A DNA stretch of 64,000 nucleotides from Halopiger aswanensis (GCF_003610195.1 NZ_RAPO01000001.1:1178001-1242000), one strand, 5' to 3'; positions 16,979 to 26,093 are shown, numbered from the stretch's first letter. A program made the numbers and translations. The notes: a model not told the origin generated them from the sequence alone.

Positions 16979-17656
16979 TCAGTCGAAGGCGGCGACCAGC
17001 GTCCCGTCGGTGAGCGGATCGGGCGCTTCCGATTCCAACTCGCCGGTCTTCCCCGGACGCGCCTCGGGGAACCCGGCCCTGGCGACGCCGGTCTCGTCGA
17101 CCGCGTACACGACGCCGCCGTAGCCGATGTCGGCGGCCCATTTCTGACCGTTTCCGGACACGCCCGCGGTCGCACCGGCGGCTCGAAGGAGGAAAACGTG
17201 CGTAATCCCGTCCGTTCGGTCGAACGTCTCGCGCGCTCTAACGGCGTGGCTAATGCTGAGGATCGCGCCGTCCGACCCCTGCCGATCGCAGAGGACGTCG
17301 TGAGTCAGGTGCGCGTGATCGAACGCCTCGACGTACTCGACGACGGCGTCGTCGGCGAACGAGTCCGGGGGATCGGGGTACGGGATCGTCGTTGCCGTTT
17401 CGGCCGTCTCCGTTTCGCCGCCGGACTTGACCGTGACCGTTTCCGACTCGAGTTCACACTCCGGTCGCGTCGGTTCGGTCTCGAAGTGGCTACGAACCGT
17501 CCCGTCGGTCGAGCCGGTCGACCCGTTCGCGGTCGCCGCGTGCTGCTCGTCGCCCGTCTCGCCGCCGGCGTTCCCGCCGTCCGTCCGATCGCTCACACAG
17601 CCGGCGAGGGCGCCCGTCGTCGTTCCGACCGCAGCCAGTATCGTCCGTCGGTTCAT
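16979..17656 (-). CDS. Haloarchaeal lipoprotein of unknown function
   Basis: This 225-residue secreted protein begins MNRRTILAAVGTTTGALAGC. The RR pair, hydrophobic core and Cys20 lipobox indicate Tat export and lipid anchoring. A D/E/G/S/T-rich linker follows to about residue 55, then a globular domain with two cysteine-containing segments (ECELESETVTVKSGG; CDRQGSDGAILSISH). No enzyme motif is visible. The start at 17656 is favoured because a TATA element lies 28 bases upstream and the signal peptide begins there. Its role on the cell surface is unknown. Confidence 0.75.
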   Translation of the reverse strand: MNRRTILAAVGTTTGALAGCVSDRTDGGNAGGETGDEQHAATANGSTGSTDGTVRSHFETEPTRPECELESETVTVKSGGETETAETATTIPYPDPPDSFADDAVVEYVEAFDHAHLTHDVLCDRQGSDGAILSISHAVRARETFDRTDGITHVFLLRAAGATAGVSGNGQKWAADIGYGGVVYAVDETGVARAGFPEARPGKTGELESEAPDPLTDGTLVAAFD

Positions 17657-17680
17657 CGGTTCGTATGCTGTCAGACGGCG

Positions 17681-17687
17681 TATAAAA
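17681..17687 (-). promoter_or_regulatory. TATA promoter of the lipoprotein gene
   Basis: On the minus strand this reads TTTTATA, centred 28 bases before the start codon at 17656. It is one of the clearest TATA boxes in the window and implies a leaderless mRNA. Confidence 0.6.
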
Positions 17688-17825
17688 ACCGGCGCAGCGT
17701 GAAACGATCCTTTCAGCTTGGCCGCGGTCGCGGGAACCCTGCCATCGCATCCTCGTAAGTCCTCGAGCACCGAGTCCGTCGCCGGAATCGGTACCACTAA
17801 TCCGCCGGACGCCCCAGCGCCGATA

Positions 17826-18554
17826 ATGCGACTCGCGAGACTCGAGACATCCGATGGACCGGTACGCGGACGCTACGAGGACGGCGTCGTCCACGCGGAC
17901 GACGAGACGTACGCGGTCGGCGAGGACGGCGACCTCCTGCCGCCCTGCGAGCCCTCCGCGCTGTACTGCGTCGGCCGCAACTACGCCGAGACCTTGGAGC
18001 AGATGGAGTACGAGCGCCCCGAGGAACCCGACTTCTTCATCAAGCCGCCGGCGTCGCTGCTGGCCCACGAGGAGCCCATCGAGTACCCCGAATTTACGAA
18101 CGAACTCACCTACGCCGGCGAACTGGCCGCGGTGATCGACGAGCGCTGCCACGACGTTTCCGAGGCCGAAGTGCCCGACGTCGTGCGGGGCTACACCATC
18201 ATGAACGACGTCGACGCGCTCGACCAGCAGGGGCGGACTGCGCGGAAGGCCTTCGACGGTTCCGGCCCGCTCGGGCCGTGGCTCGAAACGGACCTCGATC
18301 CGCGGGGGATCGACATGCACACGGACGTCGCGGGCGAGCGCCGGCAGGAGGCGAACACGGAACTGATGCTGTTCGATCCCTACGAGGTCGTCTCCTACCT
18401 CTCGCGGCGGTTTACCTTCCGGCCGGGCGACGTGATCGCCTTCGGCAGCCCGGCGAATCCGGGACTGGTCGAACCCGGCGACACGGTCGAGATCACCTAC
18501 GAGGGCGTCGGAACGCTGCGGAATACGGTGATCGAGGCGGACGAAACCGCCTGA
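17826..18554 (+). CDS. Fumarylacetoacetate hydrolase-family protein
   Basis: This 242-residue FAH-fold protein has ALYCVGRNYAETLEQM followed by PDFFIKPPASLLAHEEPI, and the metal-binding acidic triad appears as ELTYAGELAAVID. NDVDALDQQGRTARKAFDGS and GDVIAFGSPANPGLVEPGD are also typical. Such enzymes cleave C-C bonds in 2-oxo acids, or hydrate or decarboxylate them. Known members include acylpyruvate hydrolase, 2-keto-4-pentenoate hydratase and HHDD isomerase. The substrate is not evident. A second, only distantly similar FAH protein occurs at 56422-57255. The gene stands alone on its strand. Confidence 0.87.
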   Translation: MRLARLETSDGPVRGRYEDGVVHADDETYAVGEDGDLLPPCEPSALYCVGRNYAETLEQMEYERPEEPDFFIKPPASLLAHEEPIEYPEFTNELTYAGELAAVIDERCHDVSEAEVPDVVRGYTIMNDVDALDQQGRTARKAFDGSGPLGPWLETDLDPRGIDMHTDVAGERRQEANTELMLFDPYEVVSYLSRRFTFRPGDVIAFGSPANPGLVEPGDTVEITYEGVGTLRNTVIEADETA

Positions 18555-18686
18555 ACCAGACGGCGAGACCGAAACCGCCGTATCCCGCGTCCCGTCGATC
18601 GACGGAATCGGAATCAGCTCACGCCGCGTTCCGCTGCGCGTTTGGCGGCGACGCTAAGGGCCCGCCCGTAGTAGCCGATCCATCCC

Positions 18687-20021
18687 ATGGCCTCCCCTCG
18701 AGACCGAACGGCGACCGATCGGCGGACGGAATCGGACCGGCTGGATCCGTTCGCGTCCGGTATCGACCGACGACGCCTCATGCGCTCGTCGGCTGCGGGC
18801 GCGAGCGCCGCCGTCGCCGGCTGCCTCGGCGACGGTGCGGCCGTGGAGCGCGAACCGACCGTCTACGTCTTCAACAACGGCGACCGGACGGTGACCGTCG
18901 TCGACGCGGAGCGCGACGAGGCCCTCGAGACGGTCCACGTCGACACCACCGCGTCGTTTCCGGCCAACCAGTACGGCACGGGCGCGGACTCCGAGTACGA
19001 CGTCCTCTGGCTCAACGTCGACGGCGGCGTCGCGGCGCTGGACGCGCACACGCTCGAGGAGGTCGCCCGCGTCGAGACCGGCTTCGAGCCGAACTATCCC
19101 AACCTGACGCCGGACGAGGAGCACCTGCTCGTCGCCGCGGGCGGGACGACGACGCTAGATCCCGATCCCGAATCGGACGGCGCCGACGAATCGGACGAGT
19201 CGGCGGCCGCCGAGGACCACGCGATCGTTCGAATCGACGCCGACCGCGACGGGGATACCTTCGGCGAGGTCACTGAGGAGATCCGAACCGGCTATACCGG
19301 TCCGTGCGACGCGACGCTCGACCCGGGCGGCGAGTACGCGTTCGTCCCCGAGATCGCCGCCGAACGGCTTCGGGTCGTCGAGGTAGACCCCTTCGAGACC
19401 GCGGCCGAGGTCGACGTCGGCGAACCCGCGGGGGACGGACAGGTGTTGCCGTTCATGGCGACGGCGTCGTTCGACGGCGACCTGCTGCTGGTCGAGAACG
19501 GCGAGGGCGCGCTCGGTCCCGATCCCGAGGTGCCCCGCGAGGGGTCCGAGAGCATCTGGGACGTGTCGACGCCCACCGAACCCGTCGAACTCGAGCGCAT
19601 CACGCGTTCGGACGGCCTGCCGGCGACGCCGATCACGAGCGAGATCGGTCCGGAGTGCGAGACGGGCTACCTGTTCACGCCGGACGCCGAGGCCGTGACG
19701 GTCCTCGACCTCGAGGACCGCGAAGTCGACCGCGTCCTCGACGTCGGCGGGAGCGCGATTTCGGGCGCGTGGGGGCCGCGCCGGGAGAAGCTGTACGTGC
19801 CGGTCCAGACGGCGAACCGCGTCGCCGTCGTCGATCACGCGCGCCGCGAGGTCGTCGCGACGATCGACGCGGGCGAGTCCCCGACCGGTGCGGTCGGCGG
19901 GATGGTCCGGCCCGAGACGAGCGCGGACCAGCGGCTCCGGGCCGCACTCGCCGGACTGGGCCTCGAGTTCGGCGAGCGGGAGGCGACGGCGTGTCCCGAC
20001 GGGAACTGTTACTGCGGCTGA
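18687..20021 (+). CDS. Tat-exported beta-propeller (YVTN/YncE-like) lipoprotein with Cys tail
   Basis: This 444-residue protein has an unusually long charged N-terminus, then a twin-arginine signal (RRRLMRSSAAGASAAVAGC) ending at a lipobox cysteine near residue 53. The body contains repeated blades such as VYVFNNGDRTVTVVDAERDE, DVLWLNVDGGVAALDAHTLE and VAVVDHARREVVATIDAGES, typical of YVTN-type seven-bladed propellers. The extreme C-terminus is CPDGNCYCG, a CxxxxCxC cluster that looks like a metal ligand set. The protein is probably anchored outside the cell. The next gene encodes a YkgJ-type cysteine-cluster protein, which may be functionally linked. Binding partner unknown. Confidence 0.78.
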   Translation: MASPRDRTATDRRTESDRLDPFASGIDRRRLMRSSAAGASAAVAGCLGDGAAVEREPTVYVFNNGDRTVTVVDAERDEALETVHVDTTASFPANQYGTGADSEYDVLWLNVDGGVAALDAHTLEEVARVETGFEPNYPNLTPDEEHLLVAAGGTTTLDPDPESDGADESDESAAAEDHAIVRIDADRDGDTFGEVTEEIRTGYTGPCDATLDPGGEYAFVPEIAAERLRVVEVDPFETAAEVDVGEPAGDGQVLPFMATASFDGDLLLVENGEGALGPDPEVPREGSESIWDVSTPTEPVELERITRSDGLPATPITSEIGPECETGYLFTPDAEAVTVLDLEDREVDRVLDVGGSAISGAWGPRREKLYVPVQTANRVAVVDHARREVVATIDAGESPTGAVGGMVRPETSADQRLRAALAGLGLEFGEREATACPDGNCYCG

Positions 20022-20109
20022 CGGAGCGTCCGCCGCGGCGCCGCAGCGCCGACCCCGGTCGCAGCCGCGAGGAGCAACACACTTCCGCGCGCGGTCCCTC
20101 CCCACTGCC

Positions 20110-20625
20110 GTGAGCACCGAGGAGGCCCCGCGCCGCGTGGAAGTCTACCCCGACCGCGAGGTCGTCGTCGAGTTCGACCCCGACCTCACCTTCGAGTGCG
20201 TCGACGACTGCACCTGGTGTTGTCACCACGGGGTCTTGCTCTACGACAAGGATTTACTCGAGTTAGCCCAGCGGGCGAACCTCGCCGAGACGACGACCGA
20301 CTTTCGCGGCGAGAAGTTCGTCACCCGCGAGGAGAAGGGACGCGAGGACCACGTCGCCGAGGACGGCTGTGCCTGCGCCTTCCTTCGCGAGGACGGACTC
20401 TGTTCGCTGCATCTTGAGGAAGACTGGAAGCCGACTCGGTGTTCAGTGTTCCCGCTCGGCGTCTGGCGCGAGGACGGCGACCTCCACGTCGACATCCGCG
20501 ATTCGGCCCACGACCACTGCGAGGGACTGAACGTCAGCGAGCGGTCGGTCATCGACAACCTCGAGGCCTTCCTCCCCGAGGTGCTGTGGGAACTCGAGAA
20601 TCCGGATTCGGACCGCGAACTGTAA
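20110..20625 (+). CDS. YkgJ-family cysteine cluster protein
   Basis: This 171-residue cytosolic protein has the cysteine pattern of the YkgJ (Fe-S or zinc-binding) family: CVDDCTWCC near residues 29-37, then CACAFLREDGLCSLH, KPTRCSVFPLG and a late DHCEG. These eight or more cysteines probably hold one or two metal centres. Family members are poorly understood, and some act in metal-cofactor or flagellar-related roles. Start GTG at 20110 gives MSTEEAPRRVEVYPD. It lies 88 bases after the propeller lipoprotein on the same strand, possibly co-transcribed. Confidence 0.85.
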   Translation: MSTEEAPRRVEVYPDREVVVEFDPDLTFECVDDCTWCCHHGVLLYDKDLLELAQRANLAETTTDFRGEKFVTREEKGREDHVAEDGCACAFLREDGLCSLHLEEDWKPTRCSVFPLGVWREDGDLHVDIRDSAHDHCEGLNVSERSVIDNLEAFLPEVLWELENPDSDREL

Positions 20626-20717
20626 CCGGTGCGTCCGTCGACGCTCGTTTTCCGAACCCCAGCGTCTCGAAAACGAATTTTCGGTATCGGGAGGCGTGTT
20701 ACCACGACTCTCCAACC

Positions 20718-20724
20718 TTTTAAA
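20718..20724 (+). promoter_or_regulatory. TATA promoter of the aIF-1A gene
   Basis: TTTTAAA is centred 27 bases before the GTG at 20748. The transcript should begin at or next to that codon, which settles the start in favour of 20748 over the upstream ATG-like frame at 20733. Confidence 0.65.
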
Positions 20725-20747
20725 CGTCTTCGGTGCGTAGTTATCTT

Positions 20748-21032
20748 GTGACAGAAAACTCCGGGCGTCGGAACCTCCGTATGCCCAACAACGATGAAGT
20801 ATTCGCCGTCGTCACCGAACACCTCGGTGGAAACCACGTTCAGCTTCGCTGCGAGGACGGCGAGGAGCGTCTGGGCCGCATCCCCGGACGGATGAAATAC
20901 CGAACCTGGATCGAGCAAGACGACATCGTCGTCGCCGAACCCTGGGACTGGCAGGACGAGAAGGCCACCATCGAGTGGCGCTACACCAGCCAGGACGCGG
21001 ACCAGCTCCGCCGCGAAGGTCACATTGACTGA
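20748..21032 (+). CDS. Translation initiation factor aIF-1A
   Basis: This 94-residue S1/OB-fold protein is the archaeal eIF1A. It binds the ribosomal A site during initiation and helps scanning-free start selection. The segments [39 protein letters not shown] and [25 protein letters not shown], each seen in part, are diagnostic. The GTG at 20748 gives the usual short basic N-terminal tail ([13 protein letters not shown]) and coincides with the expected transcription start. The length is normal. It is monocistronic. Confidence 0.93.
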   Translation: MTENSGRRNLRMPNNDEVFAVVTEHLGGNHVQLRCEDGEERLGRIPGRMKYRTWIEQDDIVVAEPWDWQDEKATIEWRYTSQDADQLRREGHID

Positions 21033-21234
21033 TAGCGGTCGCAGCGCTGACTAATTTCGTCGCTTTCTCCGCTAGTACTGGGCTCCGAGAGCGTACGCCG
21101 CGATAGCAGTGCCGTTGTGCGTACGGGGAGTGCACCGTCTGCTACTGCGCTCGATTTCCGATAGCAGTCGCTACCCGGGAACCCATCCAAAAATCGCACC
21201 GCTCACCGCGTCGAAGCAACCGAATCCGACCGCG

Positions 21235-21351
21235 TCAGTGGTAGCCGCGCTGGGTCTGGTGCATCATGTCCCACAGCGCGTCCTCGATGGACTCGTCGGT
21301 CTGTTCCTCGAGCTTTTCGTACAGTTGTTCCGAGACGGTGACTTCCGGCAT
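21235..21351 (-). CDS. 38-residue conserved protein (VapB/DUF7557-like)
   Basis: This very short gene encodes MPEVTVSEQLYEKLEEQTDE followed by SIEDALWDMMHQTQRGYH. The N-terminal beta strand plus amphipathic helix looks like the ribbon-helix-helix start of an antitoxin or AbrB-like DNA-binding peptide, as in small haloarchaeal DUF7557 proteins (recognised from memory only). No toxin gene is adjacent. A TATA-like element on the minus strand (GTTTTACA, 21378-21385) lies about 30 bases upstream, supporting expression. Function unknown. Confidence 0.55.
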   Translation of the reverse strand: MPEVTVSEQLYEKLEEQTDESIEDALWDMMHQTQRGYH

Positions 21352-21377
21352 CGTTTCTCCGTACGCGATCCGGCCTT

Positions 21378-21385
21378 GTAAAACT
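21378..21385 (-). promoter_or_regulatory. TATA-like element of the 38-residue gene
   Basis: The minus strand reads GTTTTACA about 30 bases before the start at 21351, suggesting a short or absent leader. It supports this tiny frame as a real gene. Confidence 0.4.
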
Positions 21386-21456
21386 ACTCGGATACGAAAC
21401 TGAGTTAATTATTGCGGTGACGGTCACCGCTCGATACCGGTTCCGATCGATCGTGC

Positions 21457-22164
21457 CTACCGCGTCGCGCGTTTCCACTCCCGCAGCCCGAGCACCGATC
21501 CGTCGAGGTCGTCCGCGTCGGCCTCGGTCGCCGCCCAGACGAACAGCTCCGCGACGTCGGCTGGGTCGCGGCCGGTACCGCCCGTCAGGTCCGTCGCGAC
21601 GTGCCCCGGATCGAGACAGCCGACGACGTAGTCGGTGTCGGCGGCGAATCCGCGAACGACGGCTTCGGCGGTCGCCTTCGAAATGGCGTAGGACCCGTAC
21701 CCAGGAGCGGACTTACGGGCGACCGGTCCGGTCGGGACGAGCACCCGCGCGCCGTCGTTCAGGTGGGGCAGCGCCTCGCGGATCGTCGCGAAGACGCCGC
21801 GCCCGTTCGTCCGCCAGTGGTCGTCGAACGCCGCGTAGGACTCGTCGTCGGTCGGCGTCGCCCCCGGTTCGCCGTGGTAGACGCCGGCCGCGGGAACGAC
21901 GACGTCGACCCCGCTGCGGGCTCCCGTTCTCGAGGCCGTCTCGAGGAAGCGTTCGACGTCGTACTCGTCGCGAACGTCGGTTCGGTGCCCCGCCGCGGTC
22001 GCGGTCTCGGCCGTCGCGTCCTCGAGCGCCCCGACGGTCGCATCGACCTCGTCCCCGTCTCGAGCCCCGACGACGATCGTCGCGCCCGCCGCCGCGAACG
22101 CGTCGGCGACGGCGCGTCCGATGCCGTGCGTACCGCCGGTGATGGCGGCAGTCAGTTGCGTCAT
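21457..22164 (-). CDS. Short-chain dehydrogenase/reductase
   Basis: This 235-residue classical SDR starts MTQLTAAITGGTHGIGRAVA, with the TGxxxGxG cofactor motif. The NNAG equivalent is VPAAG, and the catalytic YxxxK is intact in GYGSYAISKATAE. The residue after the second strand (GARDGDE) and the following basic positions do not settle NAD versus NADP. The C-terminal region is shorter than in many SDRs and has PGHVATDLTGG. Substrate unknown. It is transcribed away from the FNT-Usp gene end and has no obvious operon partner. Confidence 0.88.
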   Translation of the reverse strand: MTQLTAAITGGTHGIGRAVADAFAAAGATIVVGARDGDEVDATVGALEDATAETATAAGHRTDVRDEYDVERFLETASRTGARSGVDVVVPAAGVYHGEPGATPTDDESYAAFDDHWRTNGRGVFATIREALPHLNDGARVLVPTGPVARKSAPGYGSYAISKATAEAVVRGFAADTDYVVGCLDPGHVATDLTGGTGRDPADVAELFVWAATEADADDLDGSVLGLREWKRATR

Positions 22165-22288
22165 ACGTCGCGTACAACTGGGAGGAACTGAAACCTACCC
22201 CCGACGATGCCGGCACCGACCGGAGCGGACGAGGGGCTGGCGGGATAGCGATTGCCTAGCTACCGAGAAGGTGATCTGCGTTATAGCA

Positions 22289-22307
22289 GTAACTCGGCTC
22301 GAGTTAC
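22289..22307. repeat. 8-bp stem inverted repeat beyond the FNT-Usp gene
   Basis: GTAACTCG and CGAGTTAC form a perfect 8-bp stem with loop GCT. It lies about 95 bases past the stop of the minus-strand FNT-Usp gene and before the SDR start. It could be a 3'-end structure of that transcript. There is no clear T-run next to it. Confidence 0.4.
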
Positions 22308-22401
22308 CGGCGACCGACACTTGCCGCGTCGTCCGATCGGAATCGCGTCGAAAAAGGGTTGCTCTCGGAGCCTCGCGGTCGACCGAATCCGGTTCGGCGC
22401 G

Positions 22402-24300
22402 CTATCGTCGACCGAAGATTCGCTTGTAGAGGCTGCGCTCCGTCGGTCGCTCTGCGAGCAACACCGACGCGTCGACCTCGTTGATGACGTCCAGATGGAG
22501 CGTGCTGGTGACGAGCCGCGAGAGCAGGCCGCGTTCGGTCGCCCCGATCAGGACCATCGTGTGATCGTCGGCGGCGCGACAGATCGCGTCCTCGACGTCG
22601 CCCGAGTCGTCGACGATGATCTCGGCGTCGGGTAAGTCGTGATCGATAGCCCACTCCGTGAGGAACTGTTCGCCGGCATCGCGCTCCTCGGGGCTGTCGA
22701 CGACGTGCAGGAGGGACACCTCGGACCCGTCTGTATCGGCGAGCGTGCGCGCGACCGCCGCACTCAGGTCCGAATCGGGACCCCCGGCCGTCGGCAGGAG
22801 GAGCCGCGACGTGTCCAGCCCGCGGTTCTTCAGGATGAGGTAGTCACACGGCAGCCGCGTCGTCAATTCGCTGAGCGGTCGTTCGGCCCGCGCGGCGCTC
22901 CACAGCGTGTTCTCGTCCCACCCCATCAACACGAGGTCGGCGTGCTCGCGGTCGGCCGTGTCGAAGATTTCCTCGAACGATCGGTGCGTGACGACCGTCG
23001 AGGTTTGGCAGTCGACCGCCTGACCGGTGACGATCTCCTCGAGATCGGCGAGCAGTTCTTCGGACTCGGAAACGATCCGATCGCGCTGTCTGTCGGCCGT
23101 CGCCGAGCTGCCGGGTGTCTGGACGATGTGTTCGACGTGAACGGTCGCGTGCTCGTGATCGCTCGCGAGCCGTGTGGCGAACTCGACGATCGGCGCTTCG
23201 GTCCGCGGATTGGCGATCGGAACCACGATCCGGTACGTCTCGTCGTCCTCGGGCGCCGTCGTTTCCGCAGTGTCGATCAGCGGGACGTACGATCGCCCGG
23301 CGAGGCTGCCGAACAGCCACTCCTGTGGGGTGAGCCGGCGTTCGATACCGTCGAACCGCGCGGACTCGAGGCGTTCCTCGCTGGTCTGGTAGTAGTTGAC
23401 GACGGTCACCAGCAGGATACCCCCGAGCGTGTTGCCGAGCAACACCGGCAACACGAAGTCGGTCACGCCGACGAGGACGGCGAGTTCGCCGGCGAAGACC
23501 AGATAGAGCATCTCGGTGAACGAGACGACGACGTGGAACAGGTTGCCGAGCGGAATCGCGAGGAAGGCGAGGTAGACGACGACGAGGCGGGAGATCGTAT
23601 CGCGAGAGGCGAAGGTCACCCAGACGACGCCGGCGACGATCAGTCCCGCAAAGGCCGCCTTGAAGAACAGTTGCCACCACGAGGTCTCGATTCCGTGGTG
23701 TGCGATAGACATCGCTGCATCCGCCGCATCGGGGTCGAAGACGCCGCCCCACGTGAGTGCGACCGCACCGAGAGCGCCGCCCGTGAAGTTACCGGCGAGG
23801 ACGATCAGCCAGTGGCGAAGCAACATCGGAAGGCTGGCCAACCGCTCGAGGGTCAGGGCGACCGGCGGGAGCGTGTTCTCGGTGTAGAGCTGGTAACCGC
23901 CGATAATGATGTAGATGAACCCGAGCGGGTAGAGCAGCGAACTCAGGATCGGATCGCCGCCGGTCGCACCGTACAGCGAGGCATACAGCAGAAACGTAAT
24001 CGTGATCGCGAAGCCGGCGGCCAACCCGCTGAAGAACAGTTCCCGGTTGCCGGACGTGACCTCCTCGTCGGCGGCCGCGACGATCCGTTGGAAGACCTCG
24101 TCGGACGAGAATCGATCGCGGACGACCGAGCCGACCGCCGGCGCGCCGTGTCTGGATCGCTCGACGGCGTCTCGGACGGCCGTACCCTGCTCGGCGACCG
24201 GGTCAGCCGACGCTGGTTCCGCCTGCTGACCGGAATCAGCATCGTCCGCGTCCCCCTGCGGGGGCGGGGAGCGTTCGGATTCGGGTTCGGGATCAGCCAT
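22402..24300 (-). CDS. Formate/nitrite-type channel fused to two UspA domains
   Basis: The 632-residue protein combines three modules. After an acidic, Q/E-rich cytosolic N-terminus, residues about 80-330 form a six-helix FNT channel domain: FFSGLAAGFAITITFLLYAS, LGFIYIIIGGYQLYTENTLP, LIVLAGNFTGGALGAV, a re-entrant-type LAIPLGNLFHVVVSF and LPVLLGNTLGGILLVTVVN. Residues about 365-510 and 515-625 are two universal-stress-protein domains. The second ends in a degenerate ATP-binding loop (LIGATERGLLSRL). FNT proteins conduct formate, nitrite or other small anions. Fused Usp domains probably sense nucleotide or energy state and gate or regulate transport. The ATG at 24300 is preferred, since an in-frame upstream extension lacks acidic character. 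No formate dehydrogenase or nitrite reductase is adjacent. Confidence 0.85.
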   Translation of the reverse strand: MADPEPESERSPPPQGDADDADSGQQAEPASADPVAEQGTAVRDAVERSRHGAPAVGSVVRDRFSSDEVFQRIVAAADEEVTSGNRELFFSGLAAGFAITITFLLYASLYGATGGDPILSSLLYPLGFIYIIIGGYQLYTENTLPPVALTLERLASLPMLLRHWLIVLAGNFTGGALGAVALTWGGVFDPDAADAAMSIAHHGIETSWWQLFFKAAFAGLIVAGVVWVTFASRDTISRLVVVYLAFLAIPLGNLFHVVVSFTEMLYLVFAGELAVLVGVTDFVLPVLLGNTLGGILLVTVVNYYQTSEERLESARFDGIERRLTPQEWLFGSLAGRSYVPLIDTAETTAPEDDETYRIVVPIANPRTEAPIVEFATRLASDHEHATVHVEHIVQTPGSSATADRQRDRIVSESEELLADLEEIVTGQAVDCQTSTVVTHRSFEEIFDTADREHADLVLMGWDENTLWSAARAERPLSELTTRLPCDYLILKNRGLDTSRLLLPTAGGPDSDLSAAVARTLADTDGSEVSLLHVVDSPEERDAGEQFLTEWAIDHDLPDAEIIVDDSGDVEDAICRAADDHTMVLIGATERGLLSRLVTSTLHLDVINEVDASVLLAERPTERSLYKRIFGRR

Positions 24301-24562
24301 TATGAGGAAACGAGTGGGTTGAAGAACTAAGACGTTGGCATTTCCGACGGTATCGAACTGGCTCAGATTTTCACATTCTCCCGTAAAAATAGACACGTGA
24401 TCGAATATCCGCCAACTCAGGACGCGAATATAAGCATCGACTCGGGGCGGCCGATGGACGCGCTACGCCCGCCGGACGCGCGGCCGACAAACGGCAAACG
24501 AGTCCGGAACCCGACGTATGTATGATACACGTTTTTCAGTTGGCCGATACTCACAACGACTC

Positions 24563-26050
24563 ATGCAATCGCTGGCCGGTTCGTCCGTCGTCGTGATCGG
24601 GGCCGGCGTCGGCGGTCTCGCGACGGCGTGTTACCTCGCCGACGCGGGCGCCGACGTCCAAGTCATCGAGAAAAACGAACAGTTGGGCGGACGCGCGAGT
24701 CACCTCGAGCGCGACGGCTTTCGGTTCGACATGGGACCCTCGTGGTACCTGATGCCGGACGTCTTCGAGCGCTTTTTCGCCGATTTCGACCGAACGCCCT
24801 CGGACTACTACGAACTCACCCACCTCGATCCCCACTACCGGATTTTCTTCAAGGACGGCGATCAGGTCGACATCACACCCGACCTCGAGCGGACCAAGGA
24901 CGTCTTCGACGAGTACGAGGACGGCGCCGGCGAGGCCCTCGAGCGATACCTCGCGAAGTCCAAGGAGAACTACGAGGTCGGGATGGAGCACTTCGTCTAC
25001 GAGGACCGACCGCGCCTGCGGGACTACCTCGATCTCGACGTCGCGCGCCAGGCCCGGGGCCTCTCGCTGCTGGGCTCGATGCAGGGCCACGTCGAGGGCT
25101 ACTTCGACCACCCGAAGCTCCAACAGATCATGCAGTACACGCTGGTGTTCCTCGGCGGCTCGCCGAAGAACACGCCCGCGCTCTACAACCTGATGAGCCA
25201 CGTGGATTTCAACCTCGGCGTCTGGTACCCCGACGGCGGGGTCGCCGCGGCCGTCGACGCGATCGCGGATCTCGGCCGGGAACTCGGCGTCGAGTACGAC
25301 ACGAACCGGCCGGCAACGGCGATCAAGGGCCGGGAAGGCGCCTTCCTCGTCGAGACTCCCGACGGCCCGCTCCGGCCGGATCTGGTCGTCAGCAACGCCG
25401 ACTACGCCCACACCGAGCAGGACCTGCTGCCCGCCGAACGGCGCGGCTACGACGCCGACTACTGGGAGTCCAGGACCTACGCTCCCTCCGCCTTCCTACT
25501 GTACCTCGGCCTCGAGGGCGAGGTCGACGACCTGGCCCACCACACGCTCGTCCTGCCGACCGACTGGGAGGAACACTTCGACCAGATCTTCGAGGACCCG
25601 CAGTGGCCCGATAACCCGGCCTACTACATTTGCGTCCCCTCCGAGACCGACGACGACGTCGCCCCGGACGGCCACAGCGCGCTGTTCGTCCTCGTGCCGA
25701 TCGCGCCCGGTCTCGAGGACACCCCCGAGATCCGCCAGCAGTACCGCGACAAGATCTTGGACGACATCGCCGACTACACCGGCACGAGCCTTCGCGATCG
25801 GATCGTCGTCGAGGAGCGGTTCTGCGTCGAGGACTTCGCGAACCGGTACAACAGCTACGACGGGACCGCGCTCGGGCTGGCCCACACCCTCCGCCAGACC
25901 GCGCTCTTCCGGCCGCCCCACCGCTCGAAGGGCGCCGACGGCCTCTACTTCGTCGGCGGCGACACGACGCCGGGGATCGGCGTCCCGATGTGTCTCATCA
26001 GCGGCGAACTGACCGCGGAGAAGGTGCTCGCGGATCACGGAGACGAGTGA
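24563..26050 (+). CDS. crtI: Phytoene/lycopene desaturase CrtI
   Basis: This 495-residue FAD enzyme introduces double bonds into phytoene, or into later C50 intermediates, during carotenoid synthesis. The dinucleotide-binding motif VVVIGAGVGGLATACYLADAG is at the N-terminus with EKNEQLGGRASHLERDGFRFDMGPSWY following, both given in part. The C-terminal FAD segment is LYFVGGDTTPGIGVPMCLIS. ATG at 24563 gives MQSLAGSSVVV, the usual start. An in-frame ATG at 24518 would add 15 residues. It heads a three-gene run with the elongase and hydratase, so its products feed bacterioruberin. Confidence 0.92.
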   Translation: MQSLAGSSVVVIGAGVGGLATACYLADAGADVQVIEKNEQLGGRASHLERDGFRFDMGPSWYLMPDVFERFFADFDRTPSDYYELTHLDPHYRIFFKDGDQVDITPDLERTKDVFDEYEDGAGEALERYLAKSKENYEVGMEHFVYEDRPRLRDYLDLDVARQARGLSLLGSMQGHVEGYFDHPKLQQIMQYTLVFLGGSPKNTPALYNLMSHVDFNLGVWYPDGGVAAAVDAIADLGRELGVEYDTNRPATAIKGREGAFLVETPDGPLRPDLVVSNADYAHTEQDLLPAERRGYDADYWESRTYAPSAFLLYLGLEGEVDDLAHHTLVLPTDWEEHFDQIFEDPQWPDNPAYYICVPSETDDDVAPDGHSALFVLVPIAPGLEDTPEIRQQYRDKILDDIADYTGTSLRDRIVVEERFCVEDFANRYNSYDGTALGLAHTLRQTALFRPPHRSKGADGLYFVGGDTTPGIGVPMCLISGELTAEKVLADHGDE

Positions 26051-26093
26051 CTGCGAGACGAATGTCCCAGTATCGCGATCCTCCGATCTGCCG

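Noticed and set aside
22639-24330. 563-codon plus-strand frame opposite the FNT-Usp gene
   Set aside because: Arginine- and glutamate-rich low-complexity product typical of antisense frames. The minus-strand protein has clear membrane helices.
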